Shown: positions 1 to 8,785, counted from the stretch's first letter. The stretch: 64,000 bases of DNA from Pseudochrobactrum sp. sp1633 (GCF_030376605.1 NZ_JARRAE010000002.1:310001-374000), one strand, 5' to 3'. A program made the numbers and translations. The notes: generated by a model not told the origin, from the letters alone.

Positions 1-607
1 AGGGTTGGCCGAGAATTTCGATCATGGCGCTGCGGGCAAAACGGGCGAGAATAGCCGCACCGGCAATGCTCATGGTCAGCACCGGCAGAATGGCATGCAT
101 CCAAGTATCACTACCGCCCGATGGCAGCCATTTCAGCGTCACAGAAAAGATCAGTACCAGCACCAGACCCAGTACAAAATTCGGCAGGGTAAAGCCGATA
201 ATGGCGGTCATCATCACCAGCCGGTCGATGATACTGTCGCGGTGCAGAGCCGCATAGACACCGGCGGGAATGCCGATTGCCAGATTGAGCAGCAATGTCG
301 GAATGGTCAGCATCAGCGTGGCAGGAATGCGCTCGGCAACAAGATCAATGGCTTTTTGCCCGTCGCGCATGGAGACACCGAGATCACCCTGAAAAATAGC
401 ACCGAAATAGCTGAAATATTGCACAAGGATCGGCTGATCCAGCCCCCATGCCTTACGGAACGCTTCCACAGCTTGCGGCGGGGCATCGGGGCCGAGAATA
501 ATCTGGGCCGGATCACCGGACATGCGCAGCACGATAAAGGCAAAGCTCACGACCAGAACGATGGTAATGAACGCCCGCAACAGACGGGTAAGGAAAAAGG
601 AAATCAT
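1..607 (-). CDS. Dipeptide/oligopeptide ABC transporter permease, DppB-like (partial)
   Basis: Inner-membrane permease of a peptide-type ABC importer. Reading the minus strand from an ATG at 607 gives an uninterrupted 202-codon frame that runs off the left window edge, so the C-terminal third is missing. The protein opens with MISFFLTRLLRAF and a first membrane helix at about residues 8-28. It continues with the DppB-type segment GDPAQIILGPDA, a conserved loop with GDLGVSMRDGQ, and further helices. The frame ends at the beginning of the EAA loop (RSAMIEILG), which contacts the ATPases. It starts 12 bases behind the stop of the OppF-like ATPase gene and is the last visible gene of the operon. 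A DppC-like partner would be expected beyond the window. The family is clear; the substrate is not known. Confidence 0.9.
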   Translation of the reverse strand, partial: MISFFLTRLLRAFITIVLVVSFAFIVLRMSGDPAQIILGPDAPPQAVEAFRKAWGLDQPILVQYFSYFGAIFQGDLGVSMRDGQKAIDLVAERIPATLMLTIPTLLLNLAIGIPAGVYAALHRDSIIDRLVMMTAIIGFTLPNFVLGLVLVLIFSVTLKWLPSGGSDTWMHAILPVLTMSIAGAAILARFARSAMIEILGQP

Positions 608-619
608 CTGTCTGTCCTG

Positions 620-1612
620 TTATCCGGCTAATGCTATCGGTTGTGTCTGAGCGTCGTACAAATGGCAGGCAACACTATGCTCTTTGCCGGATTGCAGGGT
701 TTCCGGCACATCGGTGCGGCAGCGCTCCGAGGCAAAACGGCAACGCGGATGAAAGGCGCAACCGTTTGGTCTTGCTGCCGGATTTGGCGGTTCGCCCTGC
801 AGGATAATACGGTTGCTCAACACGGTGCCGGGCACCGGAATACTGGAAACCAGTGCCTGCGTATAAGGATGCTGGGGTGCCTGAAAAATCACATCGGACG
901 GTGCTTCTTCGACAATCCGTCCCAGATACATCACGGCCACGCGGTCGCTGATATTGCGCACCACTTTCAAGTCATGACTGATAAACACCATGGCAATGCC
1001 TTGCTGCTCCTGCAGGTCGCGCAGCAGATTGACCACCTGTGCCTGAATGGAAACATCCAGTGCAGAAACGGCTTCGTCACAGACCAGCAGTTCAGGATTG
1101 CAGGCAATGGCGCGGGCAATCACCACACGCTGACGCTGCCCGCCGGAAAGCTCATGCGGATAGCGTGCTGCATGATGCGGCATCAGACCAACCGATTGCA
1201 TCAGCTCTTTCACCCGTGCCGCACGACTTTCTTTGTCGCCGATATTGTGGATCAGCAGTGGTTCTTCAATTTGCGTGGCGATGGTCAGGCGGCGGTCGAG
1301 GGCAGCCAGCGGATCCTGATAAACCAGCTGCATGCGCTTGCGTAAAGCGCGCCATTCATTGGTGCGCGCAGGCGGTAGAGTTTCTCCGTCGAAACGCACT
1401 TCGCCGGTGCTGGCCGGTTCTAATCCAAGCAGCAACCGGCCGGTGGTGGATTTACCGGAACCGGATTCTCCGACAATGCCCAGCGTCTTGCCTTTTTGTA
1501 AGGAGAGGCTCACCGCATCAACGGCTTTCACCTCTGTCGGCTTGGCAAATAAACCGCTTTTAGAGGTGTAGATTTTACTTAGATTTTTGGCTTCGAGCAG
1601 CGGCTTGTTCAT
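620..1612 (-). CDS. Oligopeptide ABC transporter ATPase, DppF/OppF-like
   Basis: Cytoplasmic ATPase of the same importer, 330 residues, the normal size for DppF/OppF. Visible motifs are Walker [10 protein letters not shown] (residues 48-56), the ABC signature LSGGQRQRV, Walker B LLVCDEAVSALD, the H-loop FISHD, and a Cys-rich oligo_HPY tail (GCAFHPRCRF). Walker B reads DEAVSALD rather than the commoner DEPVSALD, which still keeps the catalytic Glu. The start ATG overlaps the stop of the preceding ATPase gene by four bases (ATGA), which indicates translational coupling. Family assignment is firm; peptide versus other oligo-ligands cannot be told from sequence. Confidence 0.95.
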   Translation of the reverse strand: MNKPLLEAKNLSKIYTSKSGLFAKPTEVKAVDAVSLSLQKGKTLGIVGESGSGKSTTGRLLLGLEPASTGEVRFDGETLPPARTNEWRALRKRMQLVYQDPLAALDRRLTIATQIEEPLLIHNIGDKESRAARVKELMQSVGLMPHHAARYPHELSGGQRQRVVIARAIACNPELLVCDEAVSALDVSIQAQVVNLLRDLQEQQGIAMVFISHDLKVVRNISDRVAVMYLGRIVEEAPSDVIFQAPQHPYTQALVSSIPVPGTVLSNRIILQGEPPNPAARPNGCAFHPRCRFASERCRTDVPETLQSGKEHSVACHLYDAQTQPIALAG

Positions 1613-2646
1613 GACAGCACCTGCTGGTGCTGGGTTGCAAGCGCAGGGGCAATGAATGCGGCGGGCACAACCGGTGCCGCAGGAATAGTTGTGTCACGTA
1701 TATCGACAGGGCGGAAACAGGCGACGTACCGGTCATTCTGATTGCCGGTCAAAGGCGGCAGATCACTTTTGCAGCGGTTTTCTGCACGGTTGCAGCGCGG
1801 AGAAAAAGCACAGCCTTTCGGCAATTTACCCGGTTCCGGCACTGTGCCTTCAATGGGAATAAGACGCTCACGGCCACCGTCAATGCGCGGGATCGCATCA
1901 AACAATCCGCGTGTATAGGGATGGCGCGGCTGGGCAAACAATGCCTCAGTTGAGCTTTTCTCGATCATACGACCGGCATACATCACGCAGACCCGCTCGC
2001 AGATTTGCGATACTGCGCCGAGATCATGGCTGATAAACACAATCGCCATGCCGGTTTCCTGACGGATACGGGCGAGCAAGTCGAGCACCTGCGCCTGAAT
2101 AGTGGCGTCCAGCGCCGTGGTTGGTTCATCGGCAATCAGCAGATCCGGCTCGCCGGCCAAGGCCATGGCGATCATCAGACGCTGGTTCTGACCGCCGGAA
2201 AATTCATGAGGAAAATTATCAAGGCGGCGGGCAGCATCGGGAATACCGACCAGTTCCAGCAAGCGCAGCGCTTCTTTACGCGCAGCCGCACCGGAAATAC
2301 CGCGATGCAGCCTGACAGATTCTTCAATCTGCTTGCCGACGCGGATCACCGGATTGAGCGAAGAGGACGGGTCCTGAAAAATCATGGCAATGCGTGATCC
2401 GCGCACCGATTCCAGTTTACGCCGTGGTGCGCCGACCAGATTGGTATCATCAATCATAACCGAACCGGAGACTGTGGCTTTCTTCGGCAACAGCCCAAGT
2501 GCCGCGAGCCATGTTACGGATTTACCGCAACCGGATTCTCCAACCAGCCCGACGGCTTCACCTTTTTCGATTTTCAGATTGATACCGTGCAAAACCTGCA
2601 CGCCGTCAAAAGCCACTTTCAGATCGGCGATCTCGACCAAAGTCAT
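1609..2646 (-). CDS. Oligopeptide ABC transporter ATPase, DppD/OppD-like
   Basis: First of the two ATPases of this importer, 345 residues. It shows Walker A GESGCGKSV (residues 36-44), Q-loop FQDPSSSLNP, the ABC signature FSGGQNQRL, Walker [13 protein letters not shown], the H-loop FISHD, and a C-terminal oligo_HPY extension with GCAFSPRCNRAENRC. The signature has QNQ where QRQ is usual. DppD/OppD and DppF/OppF proteins normally form a heterodimer, and both are present here. The gene lies 97 bases downstream of the binding-protein gene; that gap holds a strong terminator-like hairpin, so the ATPases are probably expressed at a lower level than the binding protein. Confidence 0.95.
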   Translation of the reverse strand: MTLVEIADLKVAFDGVQVLHGINLKIEKGEAVGLVGESGCGKSVTWLAALGLLPKKATVSGSVMIDDTNLVGAPRRKLESVRGSRIAMIFQDPSSSLNPVIRVGKQIEESVRLHRGISGAAARKEALRLLELVGIPDAARRLDNFPHEFSGGQNQRLMIAMALAGEPDLLIADEPTTALDATIQAQVLDLLARIRQETGMAIVFISHDLGAVSQICERVCVMYAGRMIEKSSTEALFAQPRHPYTRGLFDAIPRIDGGRERLIPIEGTVPEPGKLPKGCAFSPRCNRAENRCKSDLPPLTGNQNDRYVACFRPVDIRDTTIPAAPVVPAAFIAPALATQHQQVLS

Positions 2647-2669
2647 CGATGCGCTCCTGTCATATTAGG

Positions 2670-2684
2670 CGGCACTCTGTGCCG
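2670..2684. repeat. Short inverted repeat upstream of the DppD-like gene
   Basis: Arms CGGCAC and GTGCCG around TCT form a six-base-pair hairpin about 25 bases upstream of the ATPase start codon on the minus strand. With the terminator just before it, it may protect or delimit the downstream mRNA. No function can be assigned from sequence. Confidence 0.35.
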
Positions 2685-2689
2685 AAGCA

Positions 2690-2735
2690 GAAAATAAAAA
2701 AGAAAAGCCATGCGGATGCTGACACCCGCATGGCT
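2690..2735 (-). terminator. Intra-operon Rho-independent terminator/attenuator
   Basis: Read on the minus strand, arms AGCCATGCGG and CCGCATGGCT (2706-2715 and 2726-2735) form a perfect ten-base-pair stem with a ten-base loop, followed directly by a T-rich tract (TTTTCTTTTTTATTTT). It sits just behind the binding-protein stop codon and before the ATPase genes. Partial read-through would give excess binding protein over transporter, a common design in such operons. Confidence 0.8.
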
Positions 2736-2743
2736 CACAGGCC

Positions 2744-4378
2744 TTAGCCCCAGTTGTTTTTGCGGAATTCCATAGCGAAAGCCGGTGCGGCTTTCCATTT
2801 CACGGATTTACGCTTGGCGGTGAAGGTCGCGTTCTGATGCAGAACTGTATAGGCCGGATCTTCACGCTCGCAGATTTCCAGCATGCGCTTGAAAGCTTCA
2901 CGGCGCTTGCCCTGATCCATGCTGGTTTCAAGGAAGCCAGAGAGTTCATTCACTTCTTTGTTTGTCCACTCGCCGACCTGCTGCTGCTGACCGTTCGGAC
3001 CGTGCTGGCTGACGATAGAGGAAACCGGATCATTAAACGGAGCAGAGTTCGACCAGTCGCGCACCGCGCGGGTCGGGGTCTGTTCCAGCACCTGCTGCCA
3101 GTTTTCCTTCATCTCGATCTCAACATTGAGACCGGCCTGCTGCCACATCTCCACCAGAATCTGACCGGTTGCGGTCTGGTTGGTGTAGTAATTGTTGAGC
3201 AGACGATAAGGGATCGGATCGCCCTTATAACCGGCTTCTTTGAGCAACTGGCGGGCGAGGTCCGGATTATATTCCGGCACAGTCCAGTCACTGATGAACA
3301 TATCCGCATAATAAGGCCATTGCAGACCGGCCGGAACTTGCGTGCGGCCTGCCCACAGGCTTTCAACGATGGCCTGACGGTCAATCGCATGGGTGAAGGC
3401 GCGGCGGATCAGCGGGCTGGCAAGCTGCGGATGATTTTTGTCGAACACGGTCAGACGATGGTTCAGAACCGCGCCACCGAGAACTTCAAATTCCGGATTT
3501 TTCTCGATGTTTTCGATCTGATCCGGCGGGATATCGCAGGCGAAATCATATTCACCGGACAGAAGACCATTCACGCGGGAAGCCACTTCCGGCACTTCGA
3601 CAAAGCGAATGCTTTTCAGCGGCGGGCGACCGCCCCAATAGTCGTCATGGGCTTCGAGTTGCAGGTAATTGTCCGGCTTGAATTCCACAATTTTATAAGG
3701 GCCGCTGGTCACAGGCTTGCGTGCCCAGTCCAGATAGCTGCTGGCTTCTTCATAGGCGCGGCGGTTCATAATCTGGCTACCGTAACGCGAAATACGGCCT
3801 TCCAGTGTGATATCCGGCGTACCGTTTTTAAAACGCACGGTATATTTATCAACGATCTCAACGCCGAGCAGCGACGGAAAATTGCGGCGCGCAGTGGCGG
3901 GCACTTCCGGTGGCAGTTCTTTGCTCTCGCGGTTGGTCGGGTTGACCTCTGTCACACGCAGGGTTTCACCGGTATTCGGCTTGGTGTCTCCAAACATGCG
4001 GTCGGCGCTGAATGTGAAGGCCACATCTTCGGCGGTCATTTCATCGCCATTGTGGAACTTCACGCCCTGACGCAGTTTCAGTTCAACAGTCTGATCGTCA
4101 ATGCGCTTCCACTCGGTGGCAAGACCCGGAATACGGCCGAGATTGTTGATCCAGTCAATCTCGATCAGTGCTTCCCATAATTGCGAGAAGAACACGCGCT
4201 CGCCCACATTGGACTGCTCGCGCAACACATCAAGTGTATTGGAGTTGGATACTTTCTGCACCGCAATGGTGATGGAAGGACGGTCATTGCTCTGCGCAAT
4301 GGCAAAGCGTGGCAGGGTCAAAGAGGCTGCGCCGAAGCCGATCAGGCCAAGTGCATTGCGCCGGTTAATCGAAACCAT
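2744..4378 (-). CDS. ABC transporter solute-binding protein, family 5 (DppA/OppA-like)
   Basis: Periplasmic binding protein of 544 residues that delivers peptide-like ligands to the adjacent importer. The open frame extends to 4522, but the ATG at 4378 is preferred. It is preceded by GGGAGA at suitable spacing, and the protein then begins with a signal sequence carrying a twin-arginine pair (MVSINRRNALGLIGFG ... FAIAQ), which suggests Tat export. Family hallmarks are LREGVKFHNGDEMTAEDVAFTF, a GPYKIVEF segment, and the A-x-D-R motif in AFTHAIDRQAIVESLW. The gene is first in its operon and divergent from the TIM-barrel gene at 4780. Confidence 0.92.
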   Translation of the reverse strand: MVSINRRNALGLIGFGAASLTLPRFAIAQSNDRPSITIAVQKVSNSNTLDVLREQSNVGERVFFSQLWEALIEIDWINNLGRIPGLATEWKRIDDQTVELKLRQGVKFHNGDEMTAEDVAFTFSADRMFGDTKPNTGETLRVTEVNPTNRESKELPPEVPATARRNFPSLLGVEIVDKYTVRFKNGTPDITLEGRISRYGSQIMNRRAYEEASSYLDWARKPVTSGPYKIVEFKPDNYLQLEAHDDYWGGRPPLKSIRFVEVPEVASRVNGLLSGEYDFACDIPPDQIENIEKNPEFEVLGGAVLNHRLTVFDKNHPQLASPLIRRAFTHAIDRQAIVESLWAGRTQVPAGLQWPYYADMFISDWTVPEYNPDLARQLLKEAGYKGDPIPYRLLNNYYTNQTATGQILVEMWQQAGLNVEIEMKENWQQVLEQTPTRAVRDWSNSAPFNDPVSSIVSQHGPNGQQQQVGEWTNKEVNELSGFLETSMDQGKRREAFKRMLEICEREDPAYTVLHQNATFTAKRKSVKWKAAPAFAMEFRKNNWG

Positions 4379-4779
4379 CAAAGGTCTCCCGTTGTTGACA
4401 GAAATGTCACGCCGTCCGGCCATTAAGAATAGGGAGGTAAAACCGGTGTCAGCATGGGCTGGCAGCGGAATAGGCGCCCTGTGTGACAGAGGTATAAATT
4501 TGATTTTATCGTTTCGTGACATTCTGCTGACAGCGGGTTTGTTCCGTGCAACCGTATGAATTATTTATGAATTTTTTGTATTTAAGGAGTTTTGCATGCA
4601 ACTTTGCACAAGCCTGTAAAACGCCTGACACATAGTGCAGGCAAGAGCGCGCCATGCGGTTGCTGGCAGAGTTGCAGCGCCGTTATATCGGTGCATATGA
4701 TAGGACTGTTCTGTGCATCGCATTTTGGCGCCATTCTTCAAAAAGTGTGGCTATCTGATTATTACCCGAGGACGAAACA
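4379..4779. promoter_or_regulatory. Divergent intergenic region, 401 bp
   Basis: This gap separates the minus-strand ABC operon from the plus-strand TIM-barrel gene, so promoters for both should lie here. I could not fix convincing -35/-10 pairs. A possible seven-codon reading frame at 4596-4619 (MQLCTSL then TAA) is preceded by AAGGAG and could be a leader peptide or chance. An AT-rich stretch lies around 4496-4592. No inverted repeat strong enough to call an operator was noticed. Confidence 0.4.
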
Positions 4780-5598
4780 ATGTCTGAATTGCCGATTATT
4801 GGTGCTGCTCTTTTGGTTGAGGAAATGCCGGTTCATCGCGACTGGTATCTGGAAAAGCCGCGTGATCTTGAGATCCAGAGCTTTATTGATGCAGACATTC
4901 TGCGCGGCGACTGGAAGCCTATGGCTGAAGAAGTCAAAAAACAGTTGGACGGTCATCAGGGACGTTTGGGCATTCACGGCCCGTTCTGGGGTTTTACTAT
5001 TGATACGCCGGATCCGGATGTACGCACCGTTGTGCAGAAGCGTCTCAATCAGGCGCTGGATGTCTGTGAATTCCTCGGTGCAGATCAGATCGTGATCCAT
5101 AGCCCGTTCACCACATGGGCGCACAATCATCTGGATGATGGTTTTAAAGGACGTGAAGAAATCACTGAAAATACTCATCTTGCACTGACACCGGCTTTGC
5201 GCCGTGCAGAAAATATGGGCGTGACTTTTGTTATCGAGAATATTGAAGACATCAATCCGTTTGAACGTCTGAAACTGGCGGACAGCTTTAACTCGTCTTC
5301 CGTGGCTGTGTCGATTGATACCGGTCATGCCCATTATGCGCATGGCAATACCGGTGCGGCGCCTGTTGATCATTTTGTTCATGCGGCAGCGAACCGTCTT
5401 CAGCATGTGCATTTGCAGGATGCAGACGGCTATGCAGACCGCCATTGGGCAACCGGTGACGGCACAGTGAACTGGAAAGCCGTTTTTGCAGCACTCAAGC
5501 AATATGACAGCAATCCGCGTCTGATTTTGGAAATGCGTGACCATAACGACATCAAAAAATCGATGAAATATCTGGAAGTTATCGGTCTCGGACAGTAA
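4780..5598 (+). CDS. Sugar phosphate isomerase/epimerase-like TIM-barrel protein (AP endonuclease family 2)
   Basis: Predicted cytoplasmic TIM-barrel metalloprotein of 272 residues, the usual size for the xylose-isomerase-like/AP-endonuclease-2 superfamily. Likely metal and substrate ligands appear in order: RLGIHGPF, QIVIHSPF, FVIENIEDI, SIDTGHAHYAH, HVHLQDADG and LILEMRD. The His/Glu/Asp pattern resembles sugar isomerases and epimerases more closely than DNA repair enzymes. The start ATG has GAGGACG upstream. It is divergent from a peptide-type ABC operon, so it may act on a sugar-derivative ligand of that importer. The exact reaction cannot be inferred. Confidence 0.8.
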   Translation: MSELPIIGAALLVEEMPVHRDWYLEKPRDLEIQSFIDADILRGDWKPMAEEVKKQLDGHQGRLGIHGPFWGFTIDTPDPDVRTVVQKRLNQALDVCEFLGADQIVIHSPFTTWAHNHLDDGFKGREEITENTHLALTPALRRAENMGVTFVIENIEDINPFERLKLADSFNSSSVAVSIDTGHAHYAHGNTGAAPVDHFVHAAANRLQHVHLQDADGYADRHWATGDGTVNWKAVFAALKQYDSNPRLILEMRDHNDIKKSMKYLEVIGLGQ

Positions 5599-5628
5599 GC
5601 CGTTTGCGGTTGAAAAGAATTGTTGTTG

Positions 5629-5668
5629 CGTCCTGCCAGTGTTACACCGGCGGGACGTTGCATTTTAA
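5629..5668 (+). terminator. Possible terminator after the TIM-barrel gene
   Basis: Arms CGTCCTGCC (5629-5637) and GGCGGGACG (5649-5657) pair over nine positions with one G-U pair, followed by TTGCATTTT. It lies between the stop at 5598 and the ATG at 5679. The T-tract is short, so it could also be a simple mRNA hairpin. Confidence 0.45.
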
Positions 5669-5678
5669 GGAGCCTGTT

Positions 5679-6617
5679 ATGTCTGTTTTGCGTCCGGTTT
5701 TGTCTGCCTGTCTTCTGTCTGCTTTATGGACAGGTACAGTGCTTGCACAACAAAATCCGGCAGAACCGCAGAAGCAGGAACAGGTTAAGGCGGAAGGCCC
5801 TTGCGCGGCTATTTTCGCTGAGGCGGATTTGTCTTCACTGCTGAATGGTGCAGAAATTGCCTATCGCGCAGATGGCTGCACACTCAGCAATGTCACCATC
5901 GATGCCGGAACCTATCAGAGCTGGTCAGCCGAAACCGTTGAAATCCGTAGTGCTCCGCTGGAAAAAGACGCTGAATACTGGCCGGAATGGGGTGAAATCT
6001 CGATCAAGTCTGTCGGATACTGGCCGACCAGTTTTCCTGGGATGCGGTATTTGAGCAAAATTCAGCAGAATGGTTTTGATCTGAAACTGGCTTATCAATG
6101 GGATGAGAGCAGCAAAACCTTTCGCGTGAATGAAGCGCGCTTCTCCGGAAAATATATTGGTGAAGTGCTGTCATCTGCAACTGTCGAATTGTCTGAACTG
6201 CCGCGTTTCGATATTCTCGGAGCGCAGACCTCCTCTCTGGAAACTATGAAAATTCGCGAGATTTCGACCAAACTCGACGATCAGGGCTTCTTTGCAAATT
6301 ATGTTATGGCGACAGTTGTGGCGATGATTGGCCATAACGACGATCCGGAGCCGGAAGTTGAAAAATACCGTGCAATGGCGCTGGCCTTTGTCGCAGGCCT
6401 GTCTGCGAAAATGATTGATGCTGAGAGCAAACAGGCACTTAGCCGTCTGATCTCTGATCTGCCGCATCCGAAAGCCGAGGCAGATATCAATCTCAAATTT
6501 GATCCGGCTTTCTCACCACAGAGCTCGGTTGATACGCCGCTGGCTATGCTGGGTGCGTTGCAAAAAACACTGACAATGACCACGCGATATGCCCCCGTAT
6601 CCGAAGCGGGAAACTGA
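5679..6617 (+). CDS. Exported protein of unknown function
   Basis: I do not recognise this family. The frame opens at 5604, but the ATG at 5679 has AAGGAG upstream and begins a clear Sec signal peptide (MSVLRPVLSACLLSALWTG, cleavage near VLAQQ). The mature part of about 290 residues is acidic and rich in beta-type sequence in its first half. It has two cysteines early (ending GPCAAIF and ADGCTLS) that could form a disulfide, and a more helical second half around residues 200-290. No lipobox or further membrane helix is evident, so a soluble periplasmic protein is likely. Neighbours give no clear functional hint. Confidence 0.75.
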   Translation: MSVLRPVLSACLLSALWTGTVLAQQNPAEPQKQEQVKAEGPCAAIFAEADLSSLLNGAEIAYRADGCTLSNVTIDAGTYQSWSAETVEIRSAPLEKDAEYWPEWGEISIKSVGYWPTSFPGMRYLSKIQQNGFDLKLAYQWDESSKTFRVNEARFSGKYIGEVLSSATVELSELPRFDILGAQTSSLETMKIREISTKLDDQGFFANYVMATVVAMIGHNDDPEPEVEKYRAMALAFVAGLSAKMIDAESKQALSRLISDLPHPKAEADINLKFDPAFSPQSSVDTPLAMLGALQKTLTMTTRYAPVSEAGN

Positions 6618-6811
6618 CGAAAAGCGGCCGTCTGATACATAATTCAGTCTTTCAGGCGCGGAGAGTTTTGTATTGCTATCTGATCACTCAGCATTTGCAG
6701 ACACAATCTTGACAATCGTCTTATAATTGCAACTGTTTTTCCGGACAGGATGACACTGAAACCGGAAACACAGAGCTTTAGAGAAGTGAGATCAGGGTAT
6801 GAAGGTGCGCA
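6618..6811 (+). promoter_or_regulatory. Upstream region of the two-component operon
   Basis: This 194-bp gap precedes the response-regulator gene. It contains TTGACA at 6709-6714 and TATAAT at 6722-6727, but these two are only seven bases apart and cannot form one normal promoter, so the true start is open. No terminator for the upstream gene was recognised. Confidence 0.3.
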
Positions 6812-7510
6812 ATGCTTGATAAAGGCCTGATACTGATTGTTGAGGATGAACCGGCTATTGCCGGTATTCTGGAAGCTTATCTGATCCGTGACGGGTTTCG
6901 CACGGTCTGTGCGGCCGACGGAGAAATCGCGCTGCGTCATCATACGATGCTGACACCGGATCTGGTTTTGCTGGATGTCCGCATGCCTAAACATGATGGT
7001 TTTGAGGTGCTGGCACGTTTGCGGCGCGAGAGCAATATTCCGGTGATTATGGTCAGTGCGCTGGCTGAGGATCTTGACCGCCTTTCCGGTCTGCGTCTGG
7101 GTGCGGATGATTATGTGATCAAGCCGTTTAACCCGCAGGAAGTGGTGGCGCGTGTTAATGCAGTGCTGCGGCGCACGCGGAATAATGCCGGCAGCAGCAC
7201 AATCCGGTTTGAGAATATCCTTGTTGATTTTGACGCCCATGCAGCGTTTACAGATACGGAGACAGAGCGGCAGCTTCTGCCTTTGACCCTGAGTGAGTTT
7301 CGTATTCTTGCGCATATGATCCGCAGGCCTACGCATGCGTTCCCCCGTAATGATCTTCTGGATGCCTGCCTGCCACAGAGTGATGCGCTGGTTCGCACGA
7401 TTGATACGCATATCGCCAATCTGCGCCGGAAAATTGAACTTGCGGGCGGGCCGTCAGATTTGTTCCCTGCTGTACGCGGCATTGGCTATCGTCTGGCGGA
7501 GCCCCGATGA
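6812..7510 (+). CDS. OmpR-family response regulator, AdeR/BaeR-like
   Basis: DNA-binding response regulator of 232 residues. The receiver domain (about 5-122) shows the acidic pair E11/D12, the phospho-acceptor D55 in LVLLDVRMP, S82, and K104 in DDYVIKPFNP. A winged-helix OmpR effector domain (about 135-230) ends in VRGIGYRL. The segments LRLGADDYVIKPFNPQEVVARVNAVLRRT (residues 95-123) and DALVRTIDTHIANLRRKIE (near 196-214) closely recall Acinetobacter AdeR, which controls an RND efflux pump. No efflux genes are in the window. It overlaps the kinase gene by four bases (ATGA). Confidence 0.93.
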   Translation: MLDKGLILIVEDEPAIAGILEAYLIRDGFRTVCAADGEIALRHHTMLTPDLVLLDVRMPKHDGFEVLARLRRESNIPVIMVSALAEDLDRLSGLRLGADDYVIKPFNPQEVVARVNAVLRRTRNNAGSSTIRFENILVDFDAHAAFTDTETERQLLPLTLSEFRILAHMIRRPTHAFPRNDLLDACLPQSDALVRTIDTHIANLRRKIELAGGPSDLFPAVRGIGYRLAEPR

Positions 7511-8697
7511 AAATATCACGCCTGTCTCTGAGCACAGTTTCCGCGCTTGTCACAGCAGCTATGCTGCTTCTAAGTCTGGGGATCATCTTTTTCGGCATCA
7601 TGTGGGTGCAGGAGCTGAAAGAGCAGGAATATCTGGGTATGCTGACCGAGAATGCCCGGCAGGCATATTATAAGCTGGAAAAAGGCGAGCTGCCGAAAGA
7701 GGCGGACTTTCTTGCGCTTGTCCAGCAATTAGAACCGCTTCATGAGGAAGGCGAGGCACAGCTTTATCTGCTGGTACTTAAATTCGGATTATTGGCCGCT
7801 TTTATTTGCAGTCTGATCGGCTTCTGGCTTGCCCGCAAGATCAGCCGCCCGCTGGAGAAATTAACACGGATTGTGAATAATCTGCGCGAGGGGGATTTTT
7901 CGGTTCGTGTTCCTGAGACCGTCAAGGGAACAGGAGAGGTGGTCTTACTCATCAACCGTTTTAACGCGTTGGCCGAAGAGCTGGAAAATATGGAGCGCCG
8001 GTTGCGGTTTAATACAATGGCTGTCGCGCATGAGTTGCGCACACCGCTGACAATCGTTCAGGGTACGCTTCAGGGAATGGCGGATAAAATTTTCCCCCGC
8101 GATGACGGTCGCATCGAAGATTTGCTGACGCAGGTTGAAGGCTTGTCACGGCTGATTAATGATCTGCGTACATTATCGCTGGCTGCGAGCCAGAAGCTGG
8201 TGACGGAACGCTGTGATGTGGATATTGCGCAGGCTGCCGAACAGGTTCTGCAGGCATCCCGCCCGTTATTGTCTGAGGCAGGGATGGTGCTGGAAACCAA
8301 TCTGAAAAAAGCAATCATACCGGCGGACAGTCAGCGTTTACGACAGGCTTTACTGGCCGTGGTTGAAAACACCTGCCGCTATGCTGCATCAGGAAAATAT
8401 TTGCGTTGTGAGTGTGGTTATCTGAATAAGGATGAGGCGTTTTTGCGGGTGGTTGACCGCGGCCCCGGATTTGCTCAGGAATTTGCAGGTCATGCTATTG
8501 ATGTGTTCTGGCGTGGTGAGCCGTCGCGCTCCAGAGCAACCGGCGGTTCAGGGTTGGGTCTGTCTATCGTGCAGGCTATCGTTACAGCTCATGGTGGCCG
8601 GATGGAGCAGGCTACATTTGCAGCAGGCGGTGCATCCGTCACAATGATTTTTCCGCGCCATATGCCTGAGAGTAAAATTACGGGCGAAACAGCCTGA
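7507..8697 (+). CDS. Sensor histidine kinase, AdeS/BaeS-like
   Basis: Inner-membrane sensor kinase of 396 residues, partner of the regulator just upstream. Helix 1 covers about residues 10-33, a short periplasmic loop of roughly 55 residues follows, and helix 2 covers about 88-108. A HAMP linker (about 107-165) leads to the H-box MAVAHELRTPL with H175. The catalytic domain has an N-box around VENTCRY, a G1 box DRGPGF and a G2 box GGSGLGLSI. The small periplasmic part suggests sensing of membrane or envelope changes rather than a large ligand. Start and stop overlaps indicate coupling with the regulator gene. Confidence 0.93.
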   Translation: MKISRLSLSTVSALVTAAMLLLSLGIIFFGIMWVQELKEQEYLGMLTENARQAYYKLEKGELPKEADFLALVQQLEPLHEEGEAQLYLLVLKFGLLAAFICSLIGFWLARKISRPLEKLTRIVNNLREGDFSVRVPETVKGTGEVVLLINRFNALAEELENMERRLRFNTMAVAHELRTPLTIVQGTLQGMADKIFPRDDGRIEDLLTQVEGLSRLINDLRTLSLAASQKLVTERCDVDIAQAAEQVLQASRPLLSEAGMVLETNLKKAIIPADSQRLRQALLAVVENTCRYAASGKYLRCECGYLNKDEAFLRVVDRGPGFAQEFAGHAIDVFWRGEPSRSRATGGSGLGLSIVQAIVTAHGGRMEQATFAAGGASVTMIFPRHMPESKITGETA

Positions 8698-8785
8698 GAA
8701 AACCCCTCTCTGTTAATACAAAACAAGTTCATGCAACTGGCAGATTTGTCGGTTGCAAACATGGCAAAACATAAAAAATCCAAAA

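Noticed and set aside
2837-4180. 447-codon open frame antisense to the family-5 binding-protein gene
   Set aside because: It mirrors a well-conserved real gene with signal peptide and ribosome binding site. The antisense protein has no recognisable domain, and long antisense frames are expected with this codon use.
4379-4522. N-terminal extension of the first binding protein by 48 residues
   Set aside because: The extension would bury the signal peptide. ATG 4378 has a good ribosome binding site and an immediate twin-arginine signal.
4592-5095. Alternative 167-codon frame starting TTG and running into the TIM-barrel gene
   Set aside because: It overlaps a conserved gene in another frame, and its product is Cys/Arg-rich without family features.
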